Positions 34,471 through 49,416 of a DNA stretch of 64,000 bases are shown here, piece by piece. The notes under the pieces were generated by a model. The model saw only the letters and a list, made by a program, of their open reading frames with translations. It made no database searches and was not told where the DNA came from. The stretch covers positions 3,472,001 through 3,536,000 of the forward strand of contig NZ_CP152342.1 in the NCBI RefSeq assembly GCF_045291395.1. The letters are read 5' to 3'. A program made the translations under genes and the position numbers. Within the stretch, counting starts at the first letter, position 1, and every line of letters begins with the position of its first letter. The DNA comes from MR-S7 sp000400995 (GTDB lineage: Bacteria > Pseudomonadota > Gammaproteobacteria > Burkholderiales > Burkholderiaceae_C).

Positions 34471-36405
34471 TTAAGAAGCGCCATATAGCCCACGCAGGGG
34501 CATGTGCAGCGCCACGGTGGTCGAGCTGCCCCGCGAATCCACGGCCAGCCGTGCGCCCAGGCGCTGGGCGCGGGCCTGCATGCTGCGCAGGCCGGTGCCG
34601 CCGGGCGGAGGCGGCGCGCCCGCTGCGCTGGACTCCAGGCCCACGCCGTTGTCGTGGACTGCCAGCCGCAGGTGCCCGCCCTCTTCACGAACCAGGACCA
34701 CATCCACGCGGGTGGCACGGCTGTGTTTGAAGACATTGGTCAGCGCCTCCTGCAGGATGCGCAGCACGTCCAGGCTCTGGGTTGCGTCCAGCTGCACCGC
34801 GTCCAGGCCGGCGACCCGCCAGTGCGCCTCGATGCCGTGCAGTTCGAACAGCTGGCTCATGCGATAGCGCAGCGGCGCGAGCAGGTCGGCCAGCGACAGC
34901 TCGCCGTGGTGCTGCGCCGAAGCGGTGTCGATGATGAGCCGCAGGTCGTCGCGCATGGTGCGCAGCATGTCCAGCACCTGCTGCGGCGGCAGCGGGGCGC
35001 GGGTGCGCTCCAGGGTGTTGATGTTGCCGATCAGCATGCCGCCCAGGCCGTCGTGCAGGTCGTGCGCGAGGTTGACGCGCTCGCCCAGCCGCGCGTGCAG
35101 CAGCTCCAGCGCGTGCTGGCGGGCCAGCGAGGCCTCCAGCTCGGCCCGCGCAGCGGCGACGCTGTGGTGCATCTCGTCGTTGAAGCGCTCGATGCGCCGG
35201 GTGTTGGCGACGAACGTCCAGGCCAGCGTGAGCGCCATGCCGATGGTGGTGGGCCAGGCGGTATAGGACGCGAGGTAGAAGTTGCTGTCGATGAGGTCCG
35301 AGAACACCAGCAGGTCATGCACCGTCGCCAGCGCATTGGCGGCCATGGCGGCCGACAGCAGGCGCTGCGCCAGACTGCCGCGCCAGGCCAGGAACAGGAA
35401 CACGACCGCCGTGGCGACGACCAGCGCCGACGAGGCCCAGGCGAGCGTGTGGCGCACGGCCTTCATGTACTCATGGGGTGCGAGCAGCACCGCCGCGCAG
35501 GCGCCGGAGAGCAGCAGCCACAGCATGGCCTCGCGGCGCGGCCAGCGCCGGCCCATGAAGCGCAGCACGAACATGGCGCCGCAACCGTGGTAGAGCACGT
35601 AGGCCGCCGTGGTGGCCGCGGCGTAGGCATCGGTGTGCGGGAAGGGCCAGGTGCTGGTGTTGACGAAGTTCACCGTGAAGCCCACCCACGCGGCCTGCCG
35701 CGCGGCATACCAGCCATAGGCGGACTCTTGCCGGCGCATCAGCCACAGCGCGAGGAAGAAGCAGCCCAGCGTGGCGCCGATGCCCAGGTGCAGCCAGTTC
35801 ATGTCCTCCCGTGCCAGCTGGCTCGCACGCTGGGCGGCACGCAGCGGCCCGGGTTCGCCGATCTCCACCGGCCCCAGCGCGGGCTGGTAGGCCGCGTAGC
35901 CGCTCACGCGGATCAGCAGCTCGTTGCGCCCGGTGTGCAAGAGCGGCGCGGGCAGCAGCAGGAAGCGCGGCCGGTTCCAGGCGCGCGAGAGCGGCTCCAC
36001 CAGGCTTTCGTCGCGATCCAGCTCCACGCCGTTGACCGAGATGGCGCCCGCCGACATGACGTAGTGCACGTACAGCCCCAGCGTCTGCGGCGCGCCGGCG
36101 ATGTCCCAGCGCAGCCGGTACCACACCACGCCGTTGTGGCCGGGCCAGTGCGCGCTCCAGTCGCTGGGCACTTGCACCGGCAGCCAGCCGGATGCGGGCG
36201 GCCGCTCGTCCAGCCAACCCGAGGGCGCGGCCTCCACCGTGCCCGGCCAGGCCGTTGGCGTGTCCGCTTGCGCGCGCGAAGCCAGGCAGGCCAGCAGCAG
36301 GATCAGCGCAGCAAGCCATGCTCGCGCGCGCGGCGCACCGCCTGCGTGCGCGAGCTGACGGCCAGCTTGTCGTAGATGTGCCGGATGTGCGAATCGATGG
36401 TCCAT
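34471..36405 (-). CDS. 7TM-DISM sensor histidine kinase
   Basis: About 644 residues from the ATG at 36405. Signal peptide (AWLAALILLLACLASRAQA), then a periplasmic beta-rich DISMED2-like domain (DERPPASGWLPVQVP...), about seven membrane helices (residues 190-400), and a NarL-type kinase: HisKA_3 box LAHDLHDGLGGMLIGNINTLE with the phospho-accepting His, and an ATPase domain (LQEALTNVFKHSRATRVDV, HDNGVGL, GGTGLRSMQARA). No in-frame start lies closer, so it overlaps the regulator gene by 103 nt. Partner of the regulator upstream; it senses an unknown periplasmic ligand. Confidence 0.85.
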   Translation of the reverse strand: MDHRFAHPAHLRQAGRQLAHAGGAPRARAWLAALILLLACLASRAQADTPTAWPGTVEAAPSGWLDERPPASGWLPVQVPSDWSAHWPGHNGVVWYRLRWDIAGAPQTLGLYVHYVMSAGAISVNGVELDRDESLVEPLSRAWNRPRFLLLPAPLLHTGRNELLIRVSGYAAYQPALGPVEIGEPGPLRAAQRASQLAREDMNWLHLGIGATLGCFFLALWLMRRQESAYGWYAARQAAWVGFTVNFVNTSTWPFPHTDAYAAATTAAYVLYHGCGAMFVLRFMGRRWPRREAMLWLLLSGACAAVLLAPHEYMKAVRHTLAWASSALVVATAVVFLFLAWRGSLAQRLLSAAMAANALATVHDLLVFSDLIDSNFYLASYTAWPTTIGMALTLAWTFVANTRRIERFNDEMHHSVAAARAELEASLARQHALELLHARLGERVNLAHDLHDGLGGMLIGNINTLERTRAPLPPQQVLDMLRTMRDDLRLIIDTASAQHHGELSLADLLAPLRYRMSQLFELHGIEAHWRVAGLDAVQLDATQSLDVLRILQEALTNVFKHSRATRVDVVLVREEGGHLRLAVHDNGVGLESSAAGAPPPPGGTGLRSMQARAQRLGARLAVDSRGSSTTVALHMPLRGLYGAS

Positions 36406-36983
36406 CGGGAAAGGTTCAGGCATTCGGCCATCTCGCGGTTGCTCATGCCCGCGGCCACGTGGTCGAGGATCTGCCGCTCTCGGTCGGTCAGGGCGTCGTT
36501 CAGCGCGTTGGGCAGCGCGGGATCGGGGCCGGGCGCCCGTGCGTGCGGGCGGCCCGCCAGGTCCAGGATGCGCCGGGCGATGAAGGGGTCGATGGGCGCG
36601 CCGCCCTTGAGCACGTTCTTGACCGACAGGGCGATCTCCACGTCCTCGCGCTCCTTGAGCACGTAGCCGTTGGCGCCCGCGCGCAGCGCGCCCATCAGCA
36701 TCTCCTCGGTGCTCCAGGCCGAGATCACCAGGATGGGCAGCGCCTCGGCGCGCTCGCGCAGCCAGGCGATCAGGTCGAGGCCGCTGCCATCGGGCAGCCC
36801 CAGATCGACCAGGGCCATGGCCCACGCTGGTTCACCCGCCGCCAGCTCCCGCCCCTGCGCCACCGAATCGGCCTGCCGCAGCCGCTCCGGCGCGATGCCG
36901 ATGGAGCCCAGCACCTCGGCCAGCCGCGCGAGCATGGGCGGGTCGTCATCGACCATCAGGACGGGCAGCGGCGGGGCGGACAT
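36303..36983 (-). CDS. NarL/LuxR family response regulator
   Basis: 226 residues from ATG 36983 (an ATG at 37019 is possible). Receiver domain: PVLMVDDDPPMLARL with the acidic pocket, phospho-acceptor Asp in MALVDLGLPDGSGLDLIAWL, Lys in GYVLKERE. C-terminal LuxR HTH: LTDRERQILDHVAAGMSNREMAECLNLSRWTIDSHIRHIYDKL. It is first of a two-gene operon with the kinase and divergent from the large surface-protein gene 109 bp away, its likely target. Confidence 0.93.
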   Translation of the reverse strand: MSAPPLPVLMVDDDPPMLARLAEVLGSIGIAPERLRQADSVAQGRELAAGEPAWAMALVDLGLPDGSGLDLIAWLRERAEALPILVISAWSTEEMLMGALRAGANGYVLKEREDVEIALSVKNVLKGGAPIDPFIARRILDLAGRPHARAPGPDPALPNALNDALTDRERQILDHVAAGMSNREMAECLNLSRWTIDSHIRHIYDKLAVSSRTQAVRRAREHGLLR

Positions 36984-37092
36984 CGCGGCGATTGTCCCGC
37001 ACGGCAGGCGCGGCGCCATCCCGCATTTACGTGATGCGCACCCGAACGCGCCTGGGAAGAATCAACTGTTACCAAAAGAACAGGAGCGCCAT

Positions 37093-40000
37093 GTGACTTC
37101 CTTCCCCTTCGCGCGCTGGCTGGCCGGCGCCGCCGCAGCGCTGGGCTGCGCCGCGCCGCTGCTGGCGCAAGACTGCGCCAGCTTCAACAACTCCGTGACC
37201 GACTACATTCTGGGCGACGCCCAGGGCACGCCCGAGATGGCGATGCACTGGAAAAGCGGGCTGGTGTGGCAGCGCTGCCTGGCGGGCGAAACGTTCGACA
37301 ACGACCAATGCACCGGCACGGCGCTGACGGCTTTCTGGAACGACTGGGCCGTCACCCACCAACGGCTGCCGCAGTCCTTCGCCAACCAGGAGGCGGGCGG
37401 CATCAGCGTGGACTTCGTGCAGAACCTGCTGGTCAGCGGCGACTGGCGCATGGCCTACATCCTGGAGTTCTACTCCCTCGCCTGCGAGGTGGACTACCTC
37501 CACCGCATCGTCAACCCGCTGGTGTTCCCCGTTCCGAACACCACGCGGGTCTGGACGGGCTCGCCCCATGACACGGTGCCGGATCAGGCACACACAATGA
37601 CGCTCGACACCCTCGGCAACACCTCCAGCCGCGCGCGCACCACTTTGCTGAACACCCTGCTCGTGCGCGGCGGCCAGCCCTTCGCCCCCTTGCCGGTGCA
37701 GCCTGCCGCGCTGAACGGCCCCGCGAACGGCCCGCTCACCTTCGCCCCCGTCACGCTCGGTGCCAGCAATACCGCCGGCACGGCCTGGGGCGGCGCGCGC
37801 ATCGACGACGGCGCATTCCAGATCGACGGCACCGGCCCCTGGCGCACCGAGGCCATCGTCCACAGCGGCCAGACCCTCACCGTGCGCCTGGACACCGGCG
37901 CGCCTGGCACCTCGCGCACGGCCACGCTCACCCTGCGCAGCGGCCTGACCACCGGCACCGCCACGGCGCGCGCGGGCAGCGAGGCCACGGCGGTGCGAAC
38001 CACCGCCGCCCAGTTCACCGCCCACGCGGCACTGGCCGGAAGTTGCGGCGACGCCAGCGGCCCCGCCAGCGCCACGGCGCCCTCGGCCGATCTGTGCGCC
38101 ACCGGCGCGGCCACCGGCGTGACCGGCATCGGCGGCGCATGGCGCTGGGGCTGCGACGGACTGCACGGCGGCGCCAGCACCACCGCCAATGCCTGCTTCG
38201 CCCCTTACGCCAGCCAAACCCTGAGCATCAGCGCCAACCCCGCGAGCATCACCGTGGGTAGCACCAGCGCCATCACCGCCAGCAGCACGGCGGCGGGCCT
38301 CGCGGTCACGCTCACGCCCAGCGGCGCCTGCACCTTGAACGGCAGCACCGCCACCGGCACGGCAGCGGGCCTGTGCGCCATCACCGCCAGCCAGCCGGGC
38401 ACGGGCGACACGGGCGTCAGCCGCTATCTGCCTGCAAGCTCTACGCCCACCTACATCACCGTCACCCCGGCCCCGGTCAACGGCCAGTGCGGCACCGTGG
38501 CCGCCAGCGCTGCAGAACCGGCCACCGGCCTGTGCACCGCCGGCGCCGCCACGGGCGTGACCGGCAGCGGCGGCCAATGGCGCTGGGGCTGCAACGGCCT
38601 GCATGGCGGCGCCGACACCGCCCCCAATGCCTGCACAGCCCCCTACGCCAGCCAGACCCTGAGCATCAGCGCCAACCCCGCCGCCATCACCGTGAACGGC
38701 ACCAGCGCCATTACCGCCAGCAGCACGGCGGCGGGCCTCGCGGTCACGCTCACGCCCAACAGCGCTTGCACCTTGAGCCGCAGCACTGCCCCCGCCACGG
38801 CCACCGGCACGGCGGCGGGCACCTGCACCATTACCGCCAGCCAGGCGGGCACGGGCGACGCAGGCGCATCCCGCTATCTGGCAGCCACCAGTGTGGCCAC
38901 CCACATCACCGTCACCCCGGCCCCGGTCAACGGCCAGTGCGGCACGGCCAGCGGCGGCTTTTCCGCCAGCACCCCCACGGCCGGCCTGTGCAGCGCGGGC
39001 GACGCCACCGCCGTCACGGGCACCGGCCCGTGGAGCTGGTCTTGCACCGGCCAGCACGGCGGCAACGACAGCGCCATGTGCAGCGCCAGCCCGCGCTACA
39101 CCAAAATCGCCAACAACGGCGCCGCGCTGCCCGCCAGCGCCACCCCGCCGGGCGCCGGGCCGGACGACTGGGCCTGCACCCAGGACAACCAAACGCACCG
39201 GATCTGGGAAGTCAAGACCACCAGCGGCCTGCGCGGCCAGAACCATTCCTACACCTGGTACAACGGTTCGGCCGGTTCTCAGAGCGGCGGCTACTGCCAC
39301 ACCCCGGGCCGCTGCGACACCGAGAAGTACACCCAGGACGTGAACGCGGCGGGCCTGTGCGGCGCCACCGACTGGCGCATGCCCACGGAAGGCGAACTGT
39401 GGGGCATCGTGGATGCAGCGCAGGGCGATCCCAAGATCGACCCCGGCTTTTTCCCCAACACGCCAGCGTCTTCGCATGCCTGGTCGAGTACCACTTATGG
39501 GGGAAGCAGCTCCCTGCTCATGTATTTCGGCACGCCTGAAGTCTTCAACGTCCCTCATGCCAACTTCTACCAAGTCCGCCTGGTGCGCGCCGGCCAGTCC
39601 TTGGCCCCCGTGGTGGCCGGCCTGGCCGTGCAGGGCATCACGCACGACAGCGCCACCGTGCAGGCCGCCAGCAGCCTCGCGGGCACCGGCTGGTGGTTGG
39701 TGCGGCCCAGCAGCAGCCTCGACCCCGCGCCGACCCCCACGCAGGTCAAGGCGAACGGCCAGGGCTTTGCCATGCCCACGGCAGGCACCCAGGCCAGCGG
39801 CTCCCTCACCGGTTTGAACGCCGGCATGGCTTACGACCTCTACCTGGTGGCCGAGGACGACACGTCGCACCAGTTGAGCGCGCCCGTGCAGAGAGTGCAG
39901 TTCACCACCCTCGCCGCGCCCGTCAACGGCGCCTGCGGCAGCAGCCACGGCGGCACGTTCACCAGCAAGCCCGCCACCGGCCTGTGCAGCCCCGGCAGCG

Positions 40001-41073
40001 CCATCAACGAAACCGGCACCGGCCCGTGGAGCTGGACTTGCCAAGGAAACCATGGCGGCAGCGACTCTGCCGTTTGCACGGCCCACCTGCAAACCTGGGC
40101 GGTGACGGCCAGCGCCAGCCCGGCGCAAGGCGGCACGGCCGCCTGCACCCCCGCCGCCGTAGCCCATGGCGGCAGCGCCTCCTGCACGGCCACGCCCGAG
40201 CCCGGCTACCGCTTCGACCACTGGACGGGCCATTGCAGCGGCGCCGGCGCCTGCGAGCTGAGTAACGTGACCGGCCCGCGCAGCGTGTCCGCGCAGTTCA
40301 GCGCCATCCCCGCACCCGCCGCGCCGCAGATCGACCCGGCCAGCGGCGGCACCACCGGCGCCGCGCGGCCCGCCATCAGCGGCAGCGCCGAGCCGGGCAG
40401 CACGGTGGAGGTGTTCAGCGGCGCCACGTCGCTGGGCACCGCCACGGCGGACGCGATGACGGGCGCATGGAGCCTGACGCCCTCCGCCCCCTTGCACACC
40501 GGCCCGCACACCCTCACCGCCACGGCCACCAACGCGGGCGGCACATCGCCCGCCAGCGCGCCGCTGGCGCTGGACGTGGCGCTGTTCGACGCGCCAGCGG
40601 GCGGCCCGCGCGTCACCATCACCAGCAGCATCAACGGCTGCGTGCTGGGCACGCCGCCCGCCTTCGCGCCCGCCGACCTGGCCGGCGTCCCCATGGGCGC
40701 CACCGCCCCGCTGGGCGCGCTGGCCTTCACCGCCACGCAGTGCGCGAACGGCACGCTGACGGTGCAGATCGCCTACCCCAGCGGCAGCCTGGCGGGCCTG
40801 GCGCCCTACAAGTGGGGCCCCGCCAGCCAGGGCGCCACGCCCGGCTGGTTCCCCCACGGCACGGTGAGCGGCGACGTGGTGACCTATGCCGTGACCGACG
40901 ACGGCACGGGCGACGGCGACACCGCCAGCGGCGCCATCTCCGACCCTCACGCCATGCTGCTGCTGGCCGCGCCGGGCGCGCACGCCATCCCCGCGCTGGG
41001 CGGCGGAGCGATGGCCTTGCTCTCGCTGCTGGCCGCCGCGCTGGGGGCCGTGGGGCTGCGCAAGCGTTTTTAG
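37093..41073 (+). CDS. Large secreted multidomain protein with Lcl/DUF1566, Cys modules and an IPTL-CTERM-like tail
   Basis: 1326 residues from the GTG at 37093; AGGAG stands 6 nt upstream, and the ATG two bases earlier is out of frame. Order: signal peptide (to about residue 25); a partial Lcl-like region; four Cys modules of the form CG..GLC..G.....W.W.C.G.HGG....C at about residues 316, 469, 616 and 947, the first two followed by Ig-like Big_2-type repeats; an Lcl_C/DUF1566 domain (about 690-830: WEVKTTSGLRGQ..., TDWRMPTEGEL); fibronectin-like; an InlB-B-like repeat; Ig-like; choice-of-anchor U; and a tail IPALGGGAMALL...GLRKRF. Function unknown; likely a surface adhesin or sensor. Confidence 0.85.
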   Translation: MTSFPFARWLAGAAAALGCAAPLLAQDCASFNNSVTDYILGDAQGTPEMAMHWKSGLVWQRCLAGETFDNDQCTGTALTAFWNDWAVTHQRLPQSFANQEAGGISVDFVQNLLVSGDWRMAYILEFYSLACEVDYLHRIVNPLVFPVPNTTRVWTGSPHDTVPDQAHTMTLDTLGNTSSRARTTLLNTLLVRGGQPFAPLPVQPAALNGPANGPLTFAPVTLGASNTAGTAWGGARIDDGAFQIDGTGPWRTEAIVHSGQTLTVRLDTGAPGTSRTATLTLRSGLTTGTATARAGSEATAVRTTAAQFTAHAALAGSCGDASGPASATAPSADLCATGAATGVTGIGGAWRWGCDGLHGGASTTANACFAPYASQTLSISANPASITVGSTSAITASSTAAGLAVTLTPSGACTLNGSTATGTAAGLCAITASQPGTGDTGVSRYLPASSTPTYITVTPAPVNGQCGTVAASAAEPATGLCTAGAATGVTGSGGQWRWGCNGLHGGADTAPNACTAPYASQTLSISANPAAITVNGTSAITASSTAAGLAVTLTPNSACTLSRSTAPATATGTAAGTCTITASQAGTGDAGASRYLAATSVATHITVTPAPVNGQCGTASGGFSASTPTAGLCSAGDATAVTGTGPWSWSCTGQHGGNDSAMCSASPRYTKIANNGAALPASATPPGAGPDDWACTQDNQTHRIWEVKTTSGLRGQNHSYTWYNGSAGSQSGGYCHTPGRCDTEKYTQDVNAAGLCGATDWRMPTEGELWGIVDAAQGDPKIDPGFFPNTPASSHAWSSTTYGGSSSLLMYFGTPEVFNVPHANFYQVRLVRAGQSLAPVVAGLAVQGITHDSATVQAASSLAGTGWWLVRPSSSLDPAPTPTQVKANGQGFAMPTAGTQASGSLTGLNAGMAYDLYLVAEDDTSHQLSAPVQRVQFTTLAAPVNGACGSSHGGTFTSKPATGLCSPGSAINETGTGPWSWTCQGNHGGSDSAVCTAHLQTWAVTASASPAQGGTAACTPAAVAHGGSASCTATPEPGYRFDHWTGHCSGAGACELSNVTGPRSVSAQFSAIPAPAAPQIDPASGGTTGAARPAISGSAEPGSTVEVFSGATSLGTATADAMTGAWSLTPSAPLHTGPHTLTATATNAGGTSPASAPLALDVALFDAPAGGPRVTITSSINGCVLGTPPAFAPADLAGVPMGATAPLGALAFTATQCANGTLTVQIAYPSGSLAGLAPYKWGPASQGATPGWFPHGTVSGDVVTYAVTDDGTGDGDTASGAISDPHAMLLLAAPGAHAIPALGGGAMALLSLLAAALGAVGLRKRF

Positions 41074-41074
41074 A

Positions 41075-41122
41075 TCAATTTCCCATCCAGCCCTTATCCA
41101 GAAAGCGCAAGCAGCTATCAAT
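41075..41122. repeat. Dispersed hairpin repeat, degenerate asymmetric copy (between the two surface genes)
   Basis: ATCAATTTCCCATCCAGCCC...AAAGCGCAAGCAGCTATCA. One arm is eroded. It sits directly after the first surface-protein stop and ahead of the CAGGAG ribosome site of the second. Confidence 0.75.
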
Positions 41123-41133
41123 TCAGGAGAATC

Positions 41134-42906
41134 ATGAACCACACCCACGTTTACTGCGCAGCCCTGCTGGCCTGCGCGCTGGCGCCCTGGGCGCAGGCAG
41201 GCACCATCGCCACCGTGGCGGGCACGGGCGTGGAAGGCGCCGGAGCCGACGGCCCGGCCACCGCGTCGGCCCTGGGCTACATCACCCGGCTGGCGGCGGA
41301 CGAGCAGGGGCGTGTGTACATCGCCGATTCCACCAACGGCCGCGTGCGCCGGCTCGACGGCGGCAACCTCACCACCGTGGCCAGCGGCTTCAACCTAGTG
41401 GAGGGGCTGGCCGTGGGCGAAGGCAAGGTCTACGTGGCCACCGGCCACGAGAGGAAGGTGCTGCGCTTCGACCTCGCCCGCCCGGCCATCCCGGCGCAGG
41501 TGCTGGCCAACACCCCGGGCGATGCCTACGGACTGGCGCTGGTGCCCGGCGTCACCGGCACCCTGCTCTTCAGCGCGAACGGCGACCACATCGGCAGCAT
41601 CGCGCTACCCAACGGAACACTCTCCAACTTCGACAACCTGCATGGGCCTTCGGGCATCTCCTACACGCGAGGCATGCTCGACTCCCTGTACATCGCCGAG
41701 CGGGGGGCGCACCAGATCCGGACAGCAGCCATCCTCCCTCACGGGCTCCTCACCGCATCCAGCCTCGTCGCGGGCGACGGCTCCGCGGGCTTCGGCGGCG
41801 ACGGAGGCCCGGCCGCCGAGGCCCAGCTGAACGAGCCCGCCGACGTCGTCGCCGACAGGGTGGGCAACCTCTACATCGCCGACCTGGGCAACCACCGCGT
41901 GCGGCGCATCGACGGCCTGGGGCTGATCGAGACCATCGCGGGCACGGGTGACTGGAACGACGGATCCGGCACGCCCGTGGGCGACGGCGGCCCCGCCACG
42001 GCGGCCATCGTGTCCGACCCCAACGGCCTGCTGTCCGTGGGCGACCACACGCTCTACGTGGCCGAGAACACCGGCCACCGCGTGCGCCGGATCACCTTCG
42101 ACCCGCCCGCCGCGCCCACGCAAGTGCAGGCCACGATCCTCAACGACCGTGCCATCGTCGCGTGGGAGCACGACGGCGACAAGGCCACCGGCTTCACCGC
42201 CGCCGCCTACACCGGCGGCAGCACCCCTGGCCTGCTGTGCCATGCACCGGCGGGCGAGCGGCACTGCACCATCGACGGGCTGGCGGGCGGCTCCCACTAT
42301 GGATTTCGCGTGCTGGCACGCAACGGCGCCGACGTGAGCCCGGCCGCCTGGTCGGCCGGCTACCCGACGCCCACGCCGCTGACCGAGGCCGACGTGGACC
42401 TGGACGGCACCGGCGGCGCCCAAGCCCGCGTCAGCATCGGCAAATCTCCGGCCAGCACCTGCAGCACCGTGCGCGGCCTGGAATTCACCGCCACGCCGCC
42501 CGGCGCGCCCGCCAGCGCGCCGCTGGGCGTGCTGCGCTTCAAGGCCGAGGACTGCAATGCAGGCAGCCACATCACCGTGCGCATCGACTACCCGCCGGGC
42601 AGCCTGGCCGGCCTGTACCCATGGAAGTACGGCCCGCGCATGGCGGGCGGCCAGCCAGAGTGGTTCCGCTGGGGCACGGTCCACGGCGACACGGTGTACT
42701 ACACCGTGTCGAACGACGGCATCGGCGACAGCGCCCCGAACGACGCCAGCACCATCGAAGACCCCCACGCCATGCTGCCCCTGGCCGCCCTGCCGCCCGC
42801 ACCCGGCCCCGGCGGCGCGGTGCGGCCCGTTCCCGTGCTGTCGGCCTGGGGCGTGACGCTGCTGTCGGCCCTGGCGACGCTATTGGGGCTGCGGCGCAGG
42901 GTTTGA
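41134..42906 (+). CDS. Secreted NHL-propeller protein with choice-of-anchor U domain and IPTL-CTERM-like tail
   Basis: 590 residues; signal peptide ends around residue 22 (WAQAG). Residues about 25-330 are NHL repeats (RLAADEQGRVYIADSTNGRVRRLDGG, NLYIADLGNHRVRRIDG, TLYVAENTGHRVRRI), a beta-propeller. A fibronectin III-like domain follows (APTQVQATILNDRAIVAW...), then a choice-of-anchor U-like domain (LGVLRFKAEDC..., DPHAMLPLAALP) and a sorting tail VPVLSAWGVTLLSALATLLG LRRRV. AGGAG stands 8 nt before the ATG. It shares its last two domains with the neighbour at 37093 and is probably in the same operon. Confidence 0.87.
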   Translation: MNHTHVYCAALLACALAPWAQAGTIATVAGTGVEGAGADGPATASALGYITRLAADEQGRVYIADSTNGRVRRLDGGNLTTVASGFNLVEGLAVGEGKVYVATGHERKVLRFDLARPAIPAQVLANTPGDAYGLALVPGVTGTLLFSANGDHIGSIALPNGTLSNFDNLHGPSGISYTRGMLDSLYIAERGAHQIRTAAILPHGLLTASSLVAGDGSAGFGGDGGPAAEAQLNEPADVVADRVGNLYIADLGNHRVRRIDGLGLIETIAGTGDWNDGSGTPVGDGGPATAAIVSDPNGLLSVGDHTLYVAENTGHRVRRITFDPPAAPTQVQATILNDRAIVAWEHDGDKATGFTAAAYTGGSTPGLLCHAPAGERHCTIDGLAGGSHYGFRVLARNGADVSPAAWSAGYPTPTPLTEADVDLDGTGGAQARVSIGKSPASTCSTVRGLEFTATPPGAPASAPLGVLRFKAEDCNAGSHITVRIDYPPGSLAGLYPWKYGPRMAGGQPEWFRWGTVHGDTVYYTVSNDGIGDSAPNDASTIEDPHAMLPLAALPPAPGPGGAVRPVPVLSAWGVTLLSALATLLGLRRRV

Positions 42907-42910
42907 GGTG

Positions 42911-42957
42911 TTTTCGGCCTCCAGCGCTTGACAGGCAAGCGCAAGCAGCTATCAAAA
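42911..42957. repeat. Dispersed hairpin repeat, asymmetric form (NHL gene/gltD gap)
   Basis: TCGGCCTCCAGCGCTTGACA...CAAGCGCAAGCAGCTATCAA. It is the only asymmetric copy at a convergent junction, and here a separate terminator follows it. Confidence 0.85.
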
Positions 42958-42965
42958 CAAAAGCA

Positions 42966-42994
42966 AACGGCGCCACGCGGCGCCGTTGGTTTTT
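42966..42994. terminator. Terminator between the NHL gene and gltD
   Basis: A 9-bp perfect stem AACGGCGCC / GGCGCCGTT with a 4-base loop ACGC, followed by TTTTT on the plus strand; the minus strand is also followed by T-rich sequence, so it can serve gltD too. Confidence 0.8.
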
Positions 42995-43008
42995 GACGGG
43001 CGGATGGA

Positions 43009-44484
<1,476 letters not shown>

Positions 44485-44508
44485 GATCGTGGTCCTTTTG
44501 TTCTTGTG

Positions 44509-49235
<4,727 letters not shown>

Positions 49236-49416
49236 GGCGCACTTCCTCAAATATTTCGCAGGGAGCGCAAGAGTAGTGCAGCGCAACAAGGAGATGCAAG
49301 CAGTTTAATTGGGGTCAGATACCAATAAAAAACCGCACAGTTTTGGTGCTATTTTTTTGGGGACACATCAAAGAAAAGAGCAGAAAGCCCTTAACGATTC
49401 AGCAATCACAGGCGTT
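49236..49416. other. Gap between gltB and the Y1 transposase gene
   Basis: 181 bp, AT-richer than its neighbours. It contains GGGGTCAGATACCAAT (49311-49326) and TTTTTTTGGGGACACATC (from about 49353). GGGGTCAGA-type motifs often flank REP-associated tyrosine transposases. A gltB promoter must also lie here; TTGCAT and TACTCT on the minus strand, 18 bp apart, are weak candidates. Confidence 0.45.

Noticed and set aside
37069..41148. A 1359-codon open frame antisense to the large surface-protein gene
   Set aside because: Gly/Ala/Arg-rich with no domain; the plus-strand frame has a signal peptide, named domains and a proper ribosome site.
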